From the NCBI RefSeq assembly GCF_029946505.1, contig NZ_JARZHG010000057.1, positions 1-59,562 of the forward strand: DNA of 59,562 nucleotides. The letters are read 5' to 3'. A model generated the notes under the pieces. That model did no database searches. It saw only the letters and a program-made list of their open reading frames with translations, and had not been told where the DNA came from. This DNA is from Polyangium sp. y55x31. Its GTDB lineage: Bacteria > Myxococcota_A > Polyangia > Polyangiales > Polyangiaceae. Positions 14,485 to 24,750 of the stretch are shown here, one piece after another; positions within the stretch are counted from its first letter, which is position 1; each line of letters begins with the position of its first letter. The translations under genes were made by a program, and so were the position numbers.

Positions 14485-17007
14485 TCATGGGCAGAGGGAG
14501 GGGTCCGCGAGCCGTGCAGCGGCGTCCGGATCGAGCGGGGCATCCTGCAACCCCTCGGCGAACGCAGCCCAGGCCATCGCATCATCCGCGGTCAGCTTGA
14601 CCGCCGCGCACACGGCTCGCAGATGCGCCACGCGCGTCCACGGCGAATGGAGCACCACGTCGAGGCCCGCCAGCGCGTCCGCATTTTCGGCCGCCGTGGC
14701 TGCCATCGTGGTGACGACCGCGCGGATGGCCTGCTGGAGCACATCGGTGTCCTCGGTCGTGCTGAGCATCTCGACGAAAAATGCCCGCCACGCGGGAATG
14801 TCCGCGGGGTCGAGCCCGCTCAGGTACGACCTGAGCTCCATGGTCGCGAGCCAGCGCGCCCGGGCCATGCCCGCTTGTTTTGCCACGCTTCCCCACGTCG
14901 ACATCGCGAGCGGCGCAGGGAGGTCGAATGCGGAAAGGAAGCTCAGCCGGAGATAGTCGACTTCACCGGACGAGAGCCCTGTCTGCAGGCTCGTCCAGTC
15001 GTCCGCGAAAGCGGTCACCGGATCGAACATGCTGCACGCGCCATAACCGTAAACCTGGATCAAATCGAGCACGAACGGTGGCGGCGGGACCGGGAGCGCC
15101 TGGTTCAACGCGGTCGTCCAGGCCGCCGCCGTCGCCGGATCGAGCCCTGGGTCGCTGGCCACCGAGCAAGCGATGCTCAAGGCATTGGCCTGGGTCCACT
15201 CCGAGTCGAGCCCCGCGACGAATGCCCCGAACCCCTCCGGCGTGGCGCCCGGCAACGTTGACGACGTGAAGAGCACCTCGTCCTGGGCTGCCGAGCCGAT
15301 TTCGAGAAACCGGGCCTCCGCGGCCGAGCTCGTGGGCATGAGCAGCGGCAGGACGTTCGTGTAGTAGGCATTCATGGATTCCTCGTCCACCAGGAACGAA
15401 TCCCAGGTGAGGTGGTGGTCTTTCGGATCCAGCACGAGGAACTCGCCGCTCGTCTGCGGTGCCATGTCGAAAGGCTCCCCGACCGGGAGCGTCTCCGTCC
15501 GTATCGAGCCGTCCTCTGCGACCCAGCCGATATCGAGCGGGACGAGCAGCGCCCCGTCGGGGTCGTGCACCGTCACGGTGGCCCCTCCCGAGGGCAAAGG
15601 TGCAATCGTCAGCGTAGGGAGCCCCTTGGCATCGACCGCGTGTGCCACCCGCGCCGCGGCCTCCGGACCGAGCGCCTCTGCGAAGGCCCCGAGGACATCA
15701 TCCGTCCCGATGACCCCGAAGCGATGCTCGTCGAGGATGTTTCGCCACGTCTTCCAGAACGCCTCCTCGCCCACCAGGCTGCGCATTTGCGTCAAGAGCC
15801 ATGCCGCGCGGGTGTAGGGCCCCGTGTTGTACTTTTCTGCGATCGTCAGCGACGTGTCGCGGATGGCTTCGCCCTCCATCGCGAAAAACTCGTTGCCGTT
15901 CAGCGTGAAGGGGCCGTCCTTGTCCGTGTGCGCGCGAAGCCCCTCCGGTTCGAGGAGCGTCGCCATTCCCTCCTTGATCCAGAGGTCGTCCCAGCTCTCG
16001 AGCGTCACGAGATCGCCGACCCACTGATGGGCGATCTCGTGCGCCGTCAGCGAGAGCTCCGCGGCGAGGGGCTCCGTGCCCGCGCCTTCGTAATGGAACG
16101 AGATGCCGGCGTTCTCGATGCCGGTGGCTGGCAGGTTCGGCAGGTGCACCACCGCATATTTCTCGAATGGATAGGGACCGAGCAACGCCTCGAAATGGTC
16201 GAGCATGCCCACCATTTCCCCGAGTACCGCCTCGTAATGCCCTTGCAGCCCGCGACGGTGCCAGATGGAGACGGGCAGGTCGCCCTTCATCGTGCTCTCC
16301 ACCTCGAAATCGCTGATCGCGAACGCCATCAGGTAGGTGGGCAGTGTGTACGTGGTCTCGTACTTCATTCGGTGTGTCCCGTCCCCCTCCGGCGCGTCGG
16401 AGACGAGGTCGCCGTTGGCGATCATCTTCTCGGCCCCGTCCATGCGCATGGAAACGGAGAAGAGCGCTCGATCCGACGGTGTGTCGTGACAAGGCATCCA
16501 TCGCCTCGCGCCGACCGGCTCCGACATCGTGAAGACCGCGCGCACGTTCAAGGGATCCCCCTTGCGGTCCTCGATCACGGCAACCAAAGAATCGCTCGGC
16601 GCGGCCTCGTAATCAATCTCCAGGGTGATGTCCGCGCCGGTTCCGAGACCGGGCACCGTGGAGACGTCCACCTCGAGCTGCTCCGCGCTCGCATTCTCCG
16701 AGAAAGGCAGGGCGCCGCCGCCCGCGAGCCGCACCGCTTTCACCTCGGCCACGGCGCTGTCGAGCGTGACCGTCTTCGTCCCCTTGGGCAAGGGTGAGAG
16801 GGTGATGTCGATCGTCGCGGCGAGGCGACCTCGACTCCAGTCGTAATCACCCTTCAATTCGTAACGCTGGACATCGACCTCGGCGTTTCCGGGGCCGGTG
16901 CCCGGCGGCTCGGGCGCGGTCGAGCATCCGGCTGCGAGCGACGACAAAACGAGGATACAGGACGTCCAGCGCAGGCCGGCACGCGAGGACCATTTGGTGA
17001 AGCTCAT
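14485..17007 (-). CDS. M1 family aminopeptidase lipoprotein
   Basis: An 840-residue secreted metallopeptidase. The lipobox is LAAGC (Cys28). The N-terminal saddle domain is followed by the catalytic domain with IENAG (the GAMEN equivalent, about 297), HEIAH at 323-327 and the third zinc ligand Glu346 in IKEGMATL, matching HExxH-x18-E. The C-terminal half is the helical superhelix of ERAP-like M1 enzymes. Members remove N-terminal residues from peptides; here the site would be the periplasm or cell surface. Start ATG 17007 is supported by GAGGAG 8 nt upstream. The gene faces the M35 peptidase tail-to-tail 27 bp away. Confidence 0.93.
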   Translation of the reverse strand: MSFTKWSSRAGLRWTSCILVLSSLAAGCSTAPEPPGTGPGNAEVDVQRYELKGDYDWSRGRLAATIDITLSPLPKGTKTVTLDSAVAEVKAVRLAGGGALPFSENASAEQLEVDVSTVPGLGTGADITLEIDYEAAPSDSLVAVIEDRKGDPLNVRAVFTMSEPVGARRWMPCHDTPSDRALFSVSMRMDGAEKMIANGDLVSDAPEGDGTHRMKYETTYTLPTYLMAFAISDFEVESTMKGDLPVSIWHRRGLQGHYEAVLGEMVGMLDHFEALLGPYPFEKYAVVHLPNLPATGIENAGISFHYEGAGTEPLAAELSLTAHEIAHQWVGDLVTLESWDDLWIKEGMATLLEPEGLRAHTDKDGPFTLNGNEFFAMEGEAIRDTSLTIAEKYNTGPYTRAAWLLTQMRSLVGEEAFWKTWRNILDEHRFGVIGTDDVLGAFAEALGPEAAARVAHAVDAKGLPTLTIAPLPSGGATVTVHDPDGALLVPLDIGWVAEDGSIRTETLPVGEPFDMAPQTSGEFLVLDPKDHHLTWDSFLVDEESMNAYYTNVLPLLMPTSSAAEARFLEIGSAAQDEVLFTSSTLPGATPEGFGAFVAGLDSEWTQANALSIACSVASDPGLDPATAAAWTTALNQALPVPPPPFVLDLIQVYGYGACSMFDPVTAFADDWTSLQTGLSSGEVDYLRLSFLSAFDLPAPLAMSTWGSVAKQAGMARARWLATMELRSYLSGLDPADIPAWRAFFVEMLSTTEDTDVLQQAIRAVVTTMAATAAENADALAGLDVVLHSPWTRVAHLRAVCAAVKLTADDAMAWAAFAEGLQDAPLDPDAAARLADPSLCP

Positions 17008-17341
17008 TGATTCTCCTCGAATGGACAAGGAACGACGCCACTCCGGGCGCCGATGTGCGACCGGTCGAAGCGCTGCTCGTCACGCGCGCGCCCGATTGCA
17101 GAGGGCGTGCCAGGACGCGATTTACGCGACGACGCAGGACGGGGAGCGGGGCGACGCGCGGCCGGTTCGTGCAAGCTTGCCCGAACTGTGAGGCTCGCTT
17201 GCGCGAACTGCGCAACGGTCCCGAGGAGCGCGGCTCAATCGGCTCGGCACCCGAGCGGCCGCGAGGTCCGCACGGGACGCGTCTTCGAAGCCTGCAGGGA
17301 GCAGATCTGGCAGGTGATGACCGATCCGAAGCTCGTCGAAG
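17008..17341. other. Intergenic gap, no supported gene
   Basis: This 334-bp gap separates the M1 peptidase from the Cys-rich exported protein gene. It should hold the M1 promoter. Short protein-like stretches appear in three different plus-strand frames, one with CPNCEARLREL and another with CREQIWQVMTDPKLVEAI, but none forms a gene. A decayed small gene is possible but not shown. Confidence 0.5.
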
Positions 17342-18391
17342 CTATTCGAAAATATCGGGCTCCGGCTCGTACAAAAAGACTTGTACGCGGGGCTCCGGCT
17401 CGACCGACGTCTGGCTCACGGCGACGCCGCCCGGCTGCGACGGCGGCAGCTTTTCCTGTTTTTTCGGGGGAAACCACCGCCGCAGCCAGCGGCTCATGAT
17501 CACGAACGTCCCGACCCCGCTCCGCCCCGGTCCCCAGGGGATCGCGTACGTGGTGAACGTCTCCGTGGTCTCGCCGCGCACGCGCAAAAACCCGCCTGCG
17601 ACTTTCGTCTCCTTCGCCTCGAACCCGAGGAGCACCTCGGGCAAGACGAACACGATCCTCGCCTCATCCCCCTGTTTGTCCTGGTATGCATTGACGCGCC
17701 CCGGCAGGATCGGCACGGCCACGACACGCGCCCTGCGCGTCACGCGGAGATCGGGCGTCCCTTGGAGGATTCCTTCCACACGCTCCACGACGATCCCGTC
17801 GCCGCCTTCGCGATCGAAGGACAGATACGAGAGCGGCCCCGCGAGCAGGCTTCGCCCCTTGTCGGCCGGTTTGTCCTTGAAGCGCGAGAGCACCCGCCCA
17901 CTGCCCATGCCCTGGAACTCCGGCTCGGCGTAGAACGGCGAGGGCCAGTCGTCCTTGCCCATCTTGAACTCGCCGCATTGCCCCGGCGGCATCAAGCGAA
18001 TCTCGCCCACGGGCCCGTCGACAAACGGAAAGGCCCTACCATTGCCGTCCACGATGTGGAGCGGCCGCACGCCCGTGATCCCTGGACCATCCTTCGGCGC
18101 CTCCTGCACCTCCTCCTTCGGCAGGTCGGCGATCCGCACCTCGATCATCCGCACGACGCGGCGAATCCGCGCCTGATCGATCGAGGTTTGTCGGGAGCAA
18201 CAGATCGGATCGTACTGGCAACACGCGGCCGCCTTCGGGGCCTTTGCAGGCTTCGTGGCGAGCGGCGGAGGCGCCTCCCAGCCAGGCGGCGGCGCGGGCT
18301 CGTCGGCTGCGCGCGCGGGCCCGCCCTGCGTCGAGAGGAGCGCCGCGCCGAGCACGAACGAAGCTACGTTTCTCATTCCCGAGCGCTCCAT
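17342..18391 (-). CDS. Exported Cys-rich protein of unknown function
   Basis: A 349-residue exported protein; signal peptide cleaved near GGPARA. The mature N-terminus is Pro/Ala/Lys-rich, then ACCQYDPICCSRQ, a dense four-cysteine cluster. The middle has the strand-rich segments RRVVRMIEVRIADLP and LHIVDGNGRAFPFVDGP, and several lipocalin-like strands. No family is recognised. The ATG at 18391 shares one base with the stop of the di-haem gene upstream (TGATG), so the two are coupled and probably function together. An ATG 15 nt downstream is an alternative start. Confidence 0.75.
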   Translation of the reverse strand: MERSGMRNVASFVLGAALLSTQGGPARAADEPAPPPGWEAPPPLATKPAKAPKAAACCQYDPICCSRQTSIDQARIRRVVRMIEVRIADLPKEEVQEAPKDGPGITGVRPLHIVDGNGRAFPFVDGPVGEIRLMPPGQCGEFKMGKDDWPSPFYAEPEFQGMGSGRVLSRFKDKPADKGRSLLAGPLSYLSFDREGGDGIVVERVEGILQGTPDLRVTRRARVVAVPILPGRVNAYQDKQGDEARIVFVLPEVLLGFEAKETKVAGGFLRVRGETTETFTTYAIPWGPGRSGVGTFVIMSRWLRRWFPPKKQEKLPPSQPGGVAVSQTSVEPEPRVQVFLYEPEPDIFE

Positions 18392-20361
18392 CACAACGTC
18401 TCCAGGTAGGCGAGCAGCGCCTTCTTGTCCGCGCCGCTCAGCGTGCCGGGGAACATGCGTTGATCCTTCGCCGAGAGCATCTCGTCGAGCGTCGAATACC
18501 GCCCGTCGTGGTAATACGGCGCCGTCCCGCGCACGCCGAGCAGCGACGGCGTGTCGAAATCGCTGCGACGCTCGCCTTTTTGCCCGCTGCCCACGTCGTG
18601 CGACTTCCCGTCCGTGCCCCCGTCTTTGTGGCAGCCATTGCAGCCGTAGGCCACGTAGACCTGCTTGCCGCGCTCCGAAAGGTCCGGCTCTTTCGGCTTC
18701 GTCTGCGGCGGCGGCGGCAGCGACGAGACGTACGCGATCAGCGCCTCGTACTCCTCTTCCGAATGCGGAGAGAGGCCGGTTCCGCCGAGCCGCGTGAACG
18801 TCTCGTTCAGGTGGTCGCGCACCGCCCTGTGTTCCCCGAACCATCCATAAGGCCCCGTGCTTGCGACGCGCCCCGCGAGCATGGGCGTTTGCCGCAGACC
18901 GTCGGGGCTCGTCCACGCGAGCCCGTCCTCGCGCCCTTCCGGATGACAACTCGCGCAGCCGCGGCCCATGCCGAGCCGCGCATCACGCGTCGTATGAAAC
19001 AGCCGCCGGCCTTGCTCGATCTTCGGGTCCCGCGTCACGTCCGATCGACGCCAGAGCGGCACGCTCGTCACGGCGAACGATTCACGCTCGATACGCGAGA
19101 GCGCCCGATCCATCTCCGACCAGACGAAGACCCGTTTTCCCTCGTCGGAGAGCACGAGCGAGCTCGGCCCCGCGGGTAGCGCCACGCGCCGCCGCTCCGC
19201 GATGCTCGGATCTCCGACCCACGGATCCATCTCGATCACCGCGTCGATGTCGAGACACGCGACGAACAGCCCATTCTCGTCCGCCGCAGCGCTCCGCGGC
19301 AGGATGCAATCCTGTCCGAACGCCGCGTTGAACACGCCCGCCACGTGGTTCGTGATCGATCGCTTCGTGCCCGGATCGACCACGCTCACGAGTTGCGCCA
19401 TCGTCCGCGGCCCCTGGCCGGATCCGCCGTATCCGACCGTCATACCCACGGCCGGCGCGCCTGGATCTACGCTCGTGTGCGGCGCGAAGATCCTCAGCGC
19501 ATCACGCGTCCCGTCGCTGCGCGTCCCGACCACACGCGCGAGCGCATACCCTTGCGAGGCCGCGCGAGGTGTTTTGTCGTCGAACGTTCCATCCGCGCCC
19601 ACGCGCCGCCCTGCGTGCAGCGAGATCGTTTCCGGCTCCTTCGCCGCGTCTTTGAGATCGACAGCCGACACGACGCCGCCCACCGCGTGCGTCACGAACG
19701 CCGTCCCGCCCGCGTTCGCCACGATCACCGCGCGTGGCTCGCGCGGCAGCGGCACGACGCGTGAGACCGTGAGATCGGCCGTCGCGAGCACCGTGAGCGC
19801 CCCGCCGAACCCGCTCGTCACGACGAGCGATCCGCCCTCCTCCGCGAACGCCCACGGCTCGGCCGCCACGTCCGCTGCGCATCGCTCCTCGAAGGGTTTT
19901 GCGAGCGCCTCGTCAGCCGGCTCGAGCAAGAGCACGCGCGACGTGTCGCGCAGGCCCACGGCGACGAGGCCTCCTTCGAGCGCGAGCACGTGCCCCGGCC
20001 GGCCTTCGAGCGGCGTCACCGACACCTGTCGCATCGAAGCCGTGTCGATCACGTGCAGCGCTCGCTCGTCGTGATCCGCGACGATCGCGAGCGTCTTCTC
20101 CCCCGCGCGCACGAGCGTCACCGCCGAGCTCGCTCCGCCCGCCGCTGCGCGCTCGAAGCGCCGCGGCGAACGAGCCGCGCAACGTGGGGGTCCGCTCGGC
20201 GCGAGGGATGCCGCGGACGCAGCCGGGTGCGCCGATGCGCTTGGTGCGGCGCCGACGTTTTCTCCGCCACGATCTTTGGAGCTGCAACTACTTCCGGCGA
20301 TCCCGAGCGAGGCGAGGGACGCGGCGAGCGCCGCGTGTTTCCAGGGAGAGCGACGGTTCAT
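18391..20361 (-). CDS. Beta-propeller di-haem lipoprotein, peroxidase/MauG-like
   Basis: A 656-residue lipoprotein (Cys26 after LGIAGSS). Residues about 70-420 form repeated strands of a YVTN-type beta-propeller, for example VLALEGGLVAVGLRDTSRV. The C-terminal part carries two haem c sites, CASCH at 469-473 and CNGCH at 574-578. It also has the cytochrome c peroxidase/MauG-like blocks TPMLAGRVASTGPYGWFG and GTAPYYHDGRYSTL. Members oxidise protein or small-molecule partners in the periplasm. The coupled downstream Cys-rich exported protein is a candidate partner. Start ATG 20361 gives the full signal peptide. Confidence 0.87.
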   Translation of the reverse strand: MNRRSPWKHAALAASLASLGIAGSSCSSKDRGGENVGAAPSASAHPAASAASLAPSGPPRCAARSPRRFERAAAGGASSAVTLVRAGEKTLAIVADHDERALHVIDTASMRQVSVTPLEGRPGHVLALEGGLVAVGLRDTSRVLLLEPADEALAKPFEERCAADVAAEPWAFAEEGGSLVVTSGFGGALTVLATADLTVSRVVPLPREPRAVIVANAGGTAFVTHAVGGVVSAVDLKDAAKEPETISLHAGRRVGADGTFDDKTPRAASQGYALARVVGTRSDGTRDALRIFAPHTSVDPGAPAVGMTVGYGGSGQGPRTMAQLVSVVDPGTKRSITNHVAGVFNAAFGQDCILPRSAAADENGLFVACLDIDAVIEMDPWVGDPSIAERRRVALPAGPSSLVLSDEGKRVFVWSEMDRALSRIERESFAVTSVPLWRRSDVTRDPKIEQGRRLFHTTRDARLGMGRGCASCHPEGREDGLAWTSPDGLRQTPMLAGRVASTGPYGWFGEHRAVRDHLNETFTRLGGTGLSPHSEEEYEALIAYVSSLPPPPQTKPKEPDLSERGKQVYVAYGCNGCHKDGGTDGKSHDVGSGQKGERRSDFDTPSLLGVRGTAPYYHDGRYSTLDEMLSAKDQRMFPGTLSGADKKALLAYLETL

Positions 20362-20477
20362 CTCGATCGCGGCCTTTCGTGTCCGCGTAAACAGCGAGAT
20401 TTTTTCGCGCCGCCTTCTTCTTGCGTCAAGGACCACGCGCGAAACCCTCTTGGGACGATCGCGTCCCCTCTGCTAGG

Positions 20478-20822
20478 ATGGCCCTCGTGACGACGCCGAA
20501 CGACGTGATGGACGACGCCCCGAGCACGCGGCGGGTCCTCCCCGATACGCTGGAGCGCGAACGGGCCGAGCGCACTTCCCAGAGCGCGCCAGCCCCGCGC
20601 GGCACTCTCTACGAAGTCGTCATATCGTACAAGGAGCCGACGTTCGCCGAACACGCCGGCCAGGAGGCGCGCACCTTCCGCGGCACGTTCCGTATCGAGG
20701 CCGCCGACGAGGACGACGCGCGTGTCCGCGCCGTCGCCGAGTTCCGCCGCATCCAGGCGAGCTCGTCGGTAGGCTGGCCGCGCGAAATCGTCGACGTCAC
20801 CTGTCGCCGCGCCGACCCCTGA
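20478..20822 (+). CDS. Hypothetical protein
   Basis: A 114-residue soluble protein. The first 40 residues are polar and likely disordered (LERERAERT). The C-terminal part is a compact alpha/beta unit: GTLYEVVISYKEPTFAEHAGQ, RGTFRIEAADEDDARVRAVAEF and WPREIVDVTCRR. No family is recognised, but the composition and third-position GC fit a real gene. GTG 20487 is an alternative start, with AGGA better spaced. It is divergent from the di-haem lipoprotein gene and is followed by a hairpin. Confidence 0.66.
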   Translation: MALVTTPNDVMDDAPSTRRVLPDTLERERAERTSQSAPAPRGTLYEVVISYKEPTFAEHAGQEARTFRGTFRIEAADEDDARVRAVAEFRRIQASSSVGWPREIVDVTCRRADP

Positions 20823-20825
20823 TCT

Positions 20826-20847
20826 CCGCGCGCCGGGCGACGCGCGG
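20826..20847 (+). terminator. Terminator-like hairpin
   Basis: A 7-bp perfect stem (CCGCGCG with CGCGCGG) and 8-nt loop begin 4 nt after the stop at 20822. No T-run follows. The position fits a transcript end for the preceding gene. Confidence 0.4.
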
Positions 20848-20944
20848 CGGGGATGTATACACCCCGCGCGACTCCCGATATGCTCACCCGAGCAAGCCCG
20901 GCGCAGTCGAAAACACCTCGCGCGGGGCCGCACGGCGCGACGTC

Positions 20945-22006
20945 ATGCGAACCCTCCTCCGCGGCCTCACGGCGCTCACCCTGCTCTCGCTCTCCCTGCC
21001 CGCGCGCGCCGGCGACGCCGACGAGCCGCGTCGAGAGGAGACGGCGACACCGGCCCCCGACAAACCTACCCCGGACAAACCTGCCGAGACGAGGCCCGCC
21101 GAAGCGCCCGCGCCGCCGGACGAGCGCCGCCCACGGTCGCTGGACCTCGGGGTCTTCTACGTCCCGTGGGGTATGCACTACACCCGCTCGGCCATCGGCG
21201 CGACGCTGGGGTACAAAATTCCGCTCGTGCAAAAGAAAGGGGTTTTGTGGGATTCGACGAACATCACCGTCGGCGTGCGTGACGTCTACGGCTTCGTCAA
21301 CAACACCCTCGGGCCTTTCATCGACATCACTCCGATTGCCTTCTTCCGGCTCCAGGTCCAGGGTGCCTACGATTATTTCATCAAGGAGCCGTTCAACGGC
21401 GGCATGCGCGTCATGACCCCGCTCGGCCGCGAGCGCCTCGGCGCGGGGCAGATCCGGCGCGGCCGCCTGACAGCCGTCGACTGGGTCAACCAGGAGGACG
21501 GCGAGGGAATGGATAACCCCGCCCATTTCCGCCCCGCCATCAATCACGGAGGCCTCCGTCTCCGCGTCCTGCCCACCCTGCAAGGCAAGGTCGGCCCCAT
21601 CGCCTTTCAATACAACTTCACCGGCGACTGGAACTACTACACCGCCCCGGGCGCGGGCGCGGACGACGTTTATCACGACAATTTTACATTCACATTGCGC
21701 AAGCTCCAGGATTTCAGCCACGCGCACGAGGTCCTCGTCGCATACACGGCCCCGGTCCCCAAGCCCGGCGAGCTCCTGCTCGGATTGAGCGGTCGGTATC
21801 AGCGCGTCCTCGGCACGGGCCTCGAACAGCTCACGCTGCATGCGGTCGCCTTCGGACGATGGCCGAAGAAGTTCCTCTCGGATCGCATGTCGCCTTTTGC
21901 GATCGCGCAGCTCGGCACGAACCTCATCGACCCGATGTGGCAATACGCCTTCTCCTGGATCCTCGTCGTGGGCGCCGATTTCAACCTGCACAAATCGAAG
22001 ACCTGA
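20945..22006 (+). CDS. Putative outer-membrane beta-barrel protein
   Basis: A 353-residue exported protein. The signal peptide ends at PARAGDA. A Pro/Glu/Lys-rich linker (about 28-62) separates it from a strand-rich region with aromatic-ended strands such as LDLGVFYVPWGMHY, FFRLQVQGAYDYF, IAFQYNFTGDWNYY and FSWILVVGADFNL. The linker before the barrel is unusual for a simple porin and may cross the peptidoglycan. It lies 24 bp upstream of galK on the same strand, so a role in sugar entry is possible but only inferred from position. Confidence 0.75.
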   Translation: MRTLLRGLTALTLLSLSLPARAGDADEPRREETATPAPDKPTPDKPAETRPAEAPAPPDERRPRSLDLGVFYVPWGMHYTRSAIGATLGYKIPLVQKKGVLWDSTNITVGVRDVYGFVNNTLGPFIDITPIAFFRLQVQGAYDYFIKEPFNGGMRVMTPLGRERLGAGQIRRGRLTAVDWVNQEDGEGMDNPAHFRPAINHGGLRLRVLPTLQGKVGPIAFQYNFTGDWNYYTAPGAGADDVYHDNFTFTLRKLQDFSHAHEVLVAYTAPVPKPGELLLGLSGRYQRVLGTGLEQLTLHAVAFGRWPKKFLSDRMSPFAIAQLGTNLIDPMWQYAFSWILVVGADFNLHKSKT

Positions 22007-22030
22007 GCCCAGGATCGGGCCTCCGCGCGC

Positions 22031-23200
<1,170 letters not shown>

Positions 23201-23308
23201 TCGATCGCATTCCCGTCTCCGTTGCTCTTGACAGTCTCCCGAGTCTCCGCTCCGCTCGTGAAGGACCTTCCCGTCCGCGTATCGCCGGCTTATAAAGCTG
23301 CCGGCCTC

Positions 23309-24727
23309 ATGAAGCTCGCCCGCATCGCCCGCATCGGTCACGCCGCGCTCACGAAAGACCCGCACCCGCCCCCGTGTGTCCTCGGCGCGGAGGACGCGTT
23401 TTCTTCGCTGCGCTCGTCCTTGCCTGCGAGCTTTTTGCTCGGCACCGCCACGGCCTCGCACCAGATCGAGGGCGGCCTCGACAACGACTGGACCGATTGG
23501 GAGCGCGGAGCGTCTCGCGAGGGCGAGCCCCACATCAAGGATCGCACGGTCTCGGGCGCCGCGTGTGATTCGTGGAATCGCATCGAAGAGGACATCGCGC
23601 TCATGCGCCGGCTCGGCGCGAATGCGTATCGATTCAGCGTCGAATGGAGCCGCCTCGAACCCACGGAGGGCGCCTGGAACGAAGAGGCCGCGGATCGATA
23701 CCTCGCCTGGGCGCTCGCCCTCCGCGCGGCCGGAATCGAGCCGATGGTCACGCTCCACCATTTCACCTTGCCGCGCTGGGTCGCGACGCAAGGCGGATGG
23801 ATGAAGGATCGGACGATCGAGCTCCTCGCGTCCTTCTCGCGCAAGGTCGCGAAAAAGCTCGGGTCGGCGGTCGATCTCTGGTGCACGATCAACGAGCCCA
23901 ACGTCCTCGCGACGATGTCGTACGTGAAGGGGGTCTTTCCGCCGGGACTCACGGATTCACGCATCGCCGCGCAAGTGCAGGCGCGTATGCTCAAGGCCCA
24001 TGCGCGCATGGCCGAGGCGATCCGTGAGGCGGACACCACGGACGCGGACGGCGACGGGCGCGCCACGCAAATTGGCATTGCGCACCACGTCCGGATCTTC
24101 CAGCCGGCGACGCGCTCTCCGCTCGATCGGCTGATCGCCGGCTTCACGGACCGTTTCTTCAACGAGGCCATCGCGTCCGCGCCGCTCACGGGTCGCATCG
24201 AGCTCGACATCCCCGGCGTCATCCACATCGACGAAGCGGTCCCCGGCCTGCTCGGCTCCTTCGATTACATGGGCATCAATTACTACGGCCGCGACCACGT
24301 GCGGGCCGAGCTCCGGGATCCTTCGCTCTCGAAGCAATACGTGCCCGCCGATCGGCCCGTCAGCGACCTCGGCTGGGACATCTACCCGGAGGGCCTCTAC
24401 CAGGTCCTCAAGCGTTATGGCGCGCTCGGCTTGCCGGTGTACGTCACGGAGAACGGCATCGCGGACAAGGGCGGCGAGGTCCGCCCCTCGTTCCTGCGCG
24501 CCCATTTCGAGGCGCTCGTGCGCGCCGCGCGCGAGGGCGTCGACGTGCGGGGGTATTTCCACTGGTCGCTGCTCGACAACTTCGAATGGGCCGAGGGCTA
24601 CGAACCCCGCTTCGGCCTCTTCCGCGTCGACTTCGACCACCCGGACAAACGGCGCACGCCCACGCCTGCGGTGGAGACGTTCCAGGAAATCGCGCGCGGG
24701 CTCGGGCTCCGGCCCGAGCCCGGCTGA
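23309..24727 (+). CDS. GH1 family beta-glycosidase
   Basis: A 472-residue glycoside hydrolase family 1 enzyme. The N-terminal block FLLGTATASHQIEGG is typical. The acid/base Glu196 is in TINEPN and the nucleophile Glu381 in YVTENG; HWSLLDNFEWAEGY is the conserved aglycone-site block. No signal peptide is evident, so it probably cleaves imported beta-glucosides or beta-galactosides in the cytoplasm. Its place after galK suggests that released galactose feeds the Leloir pathway. The ATG at 23309 is preferred; a longer start at 23222 adds a non-conserved extension. About 30 residues precede the catalytic core. Confidence 0.93.
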   Translation: MKLARIARIGHAALTKDPHPPPCVLGAEDAFSSLRSSLPASFLLGTATASHQIEGGLDNDWTDWERGASREGEPHIKDRTVSGAACDSWNRIEEDIALMRRLGANAYRFSVEWSRLEPTEGAWNEEAADRYLAWALALRAAGIEPMVTLHHFTLPRWVATQGGWMKDRTIELLASFSRKVAKKLGSAVDLWCTINEPNVLATMSYVKGVFPPGLTDSRIAAQVQARMLKAHARMAEAIREADTTDADGDGRATQIGIAHHVRIFQPATRSPLDRLIAGFTDRFFNEAIASAPLTGRIELDIPGVIHIDEAVPGLLGSFDYMGINYYGRDHVRAELRDPSLSKQYVPADRPVSDLGWDIYPEGLYQVLKRYGALGLPVYVTENGIADKGGEVRPSFLRAHFEALVRAAREGVDVRGYFHWSLLDNFEWAEGYEPRFGLFRVDFDHPDKRRTPTPAVETFQEIARGLGLRPEPG

Positions 24728-24750
24728 GCCTTGCCGTACGATTCTCGCCG

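Noticed and set aside
17053..17341. Protein-like fragments (CPNCEARLREL, CREQIWQVMTDPKLVEAI) in different plus-strand frames
   Set aside because: They do not join without frameshifts, have no start with a ribosome site and run into the 3' end of the opposite-strand gene. A decayed gene is possible but unsupported.
23228..23296. TTGACA before the GH1 gene as a promoter
   Set aside because: No acceptable -10 box lies 16-18 bp downstream; the nearby TATAAAG is about 57 bp away.
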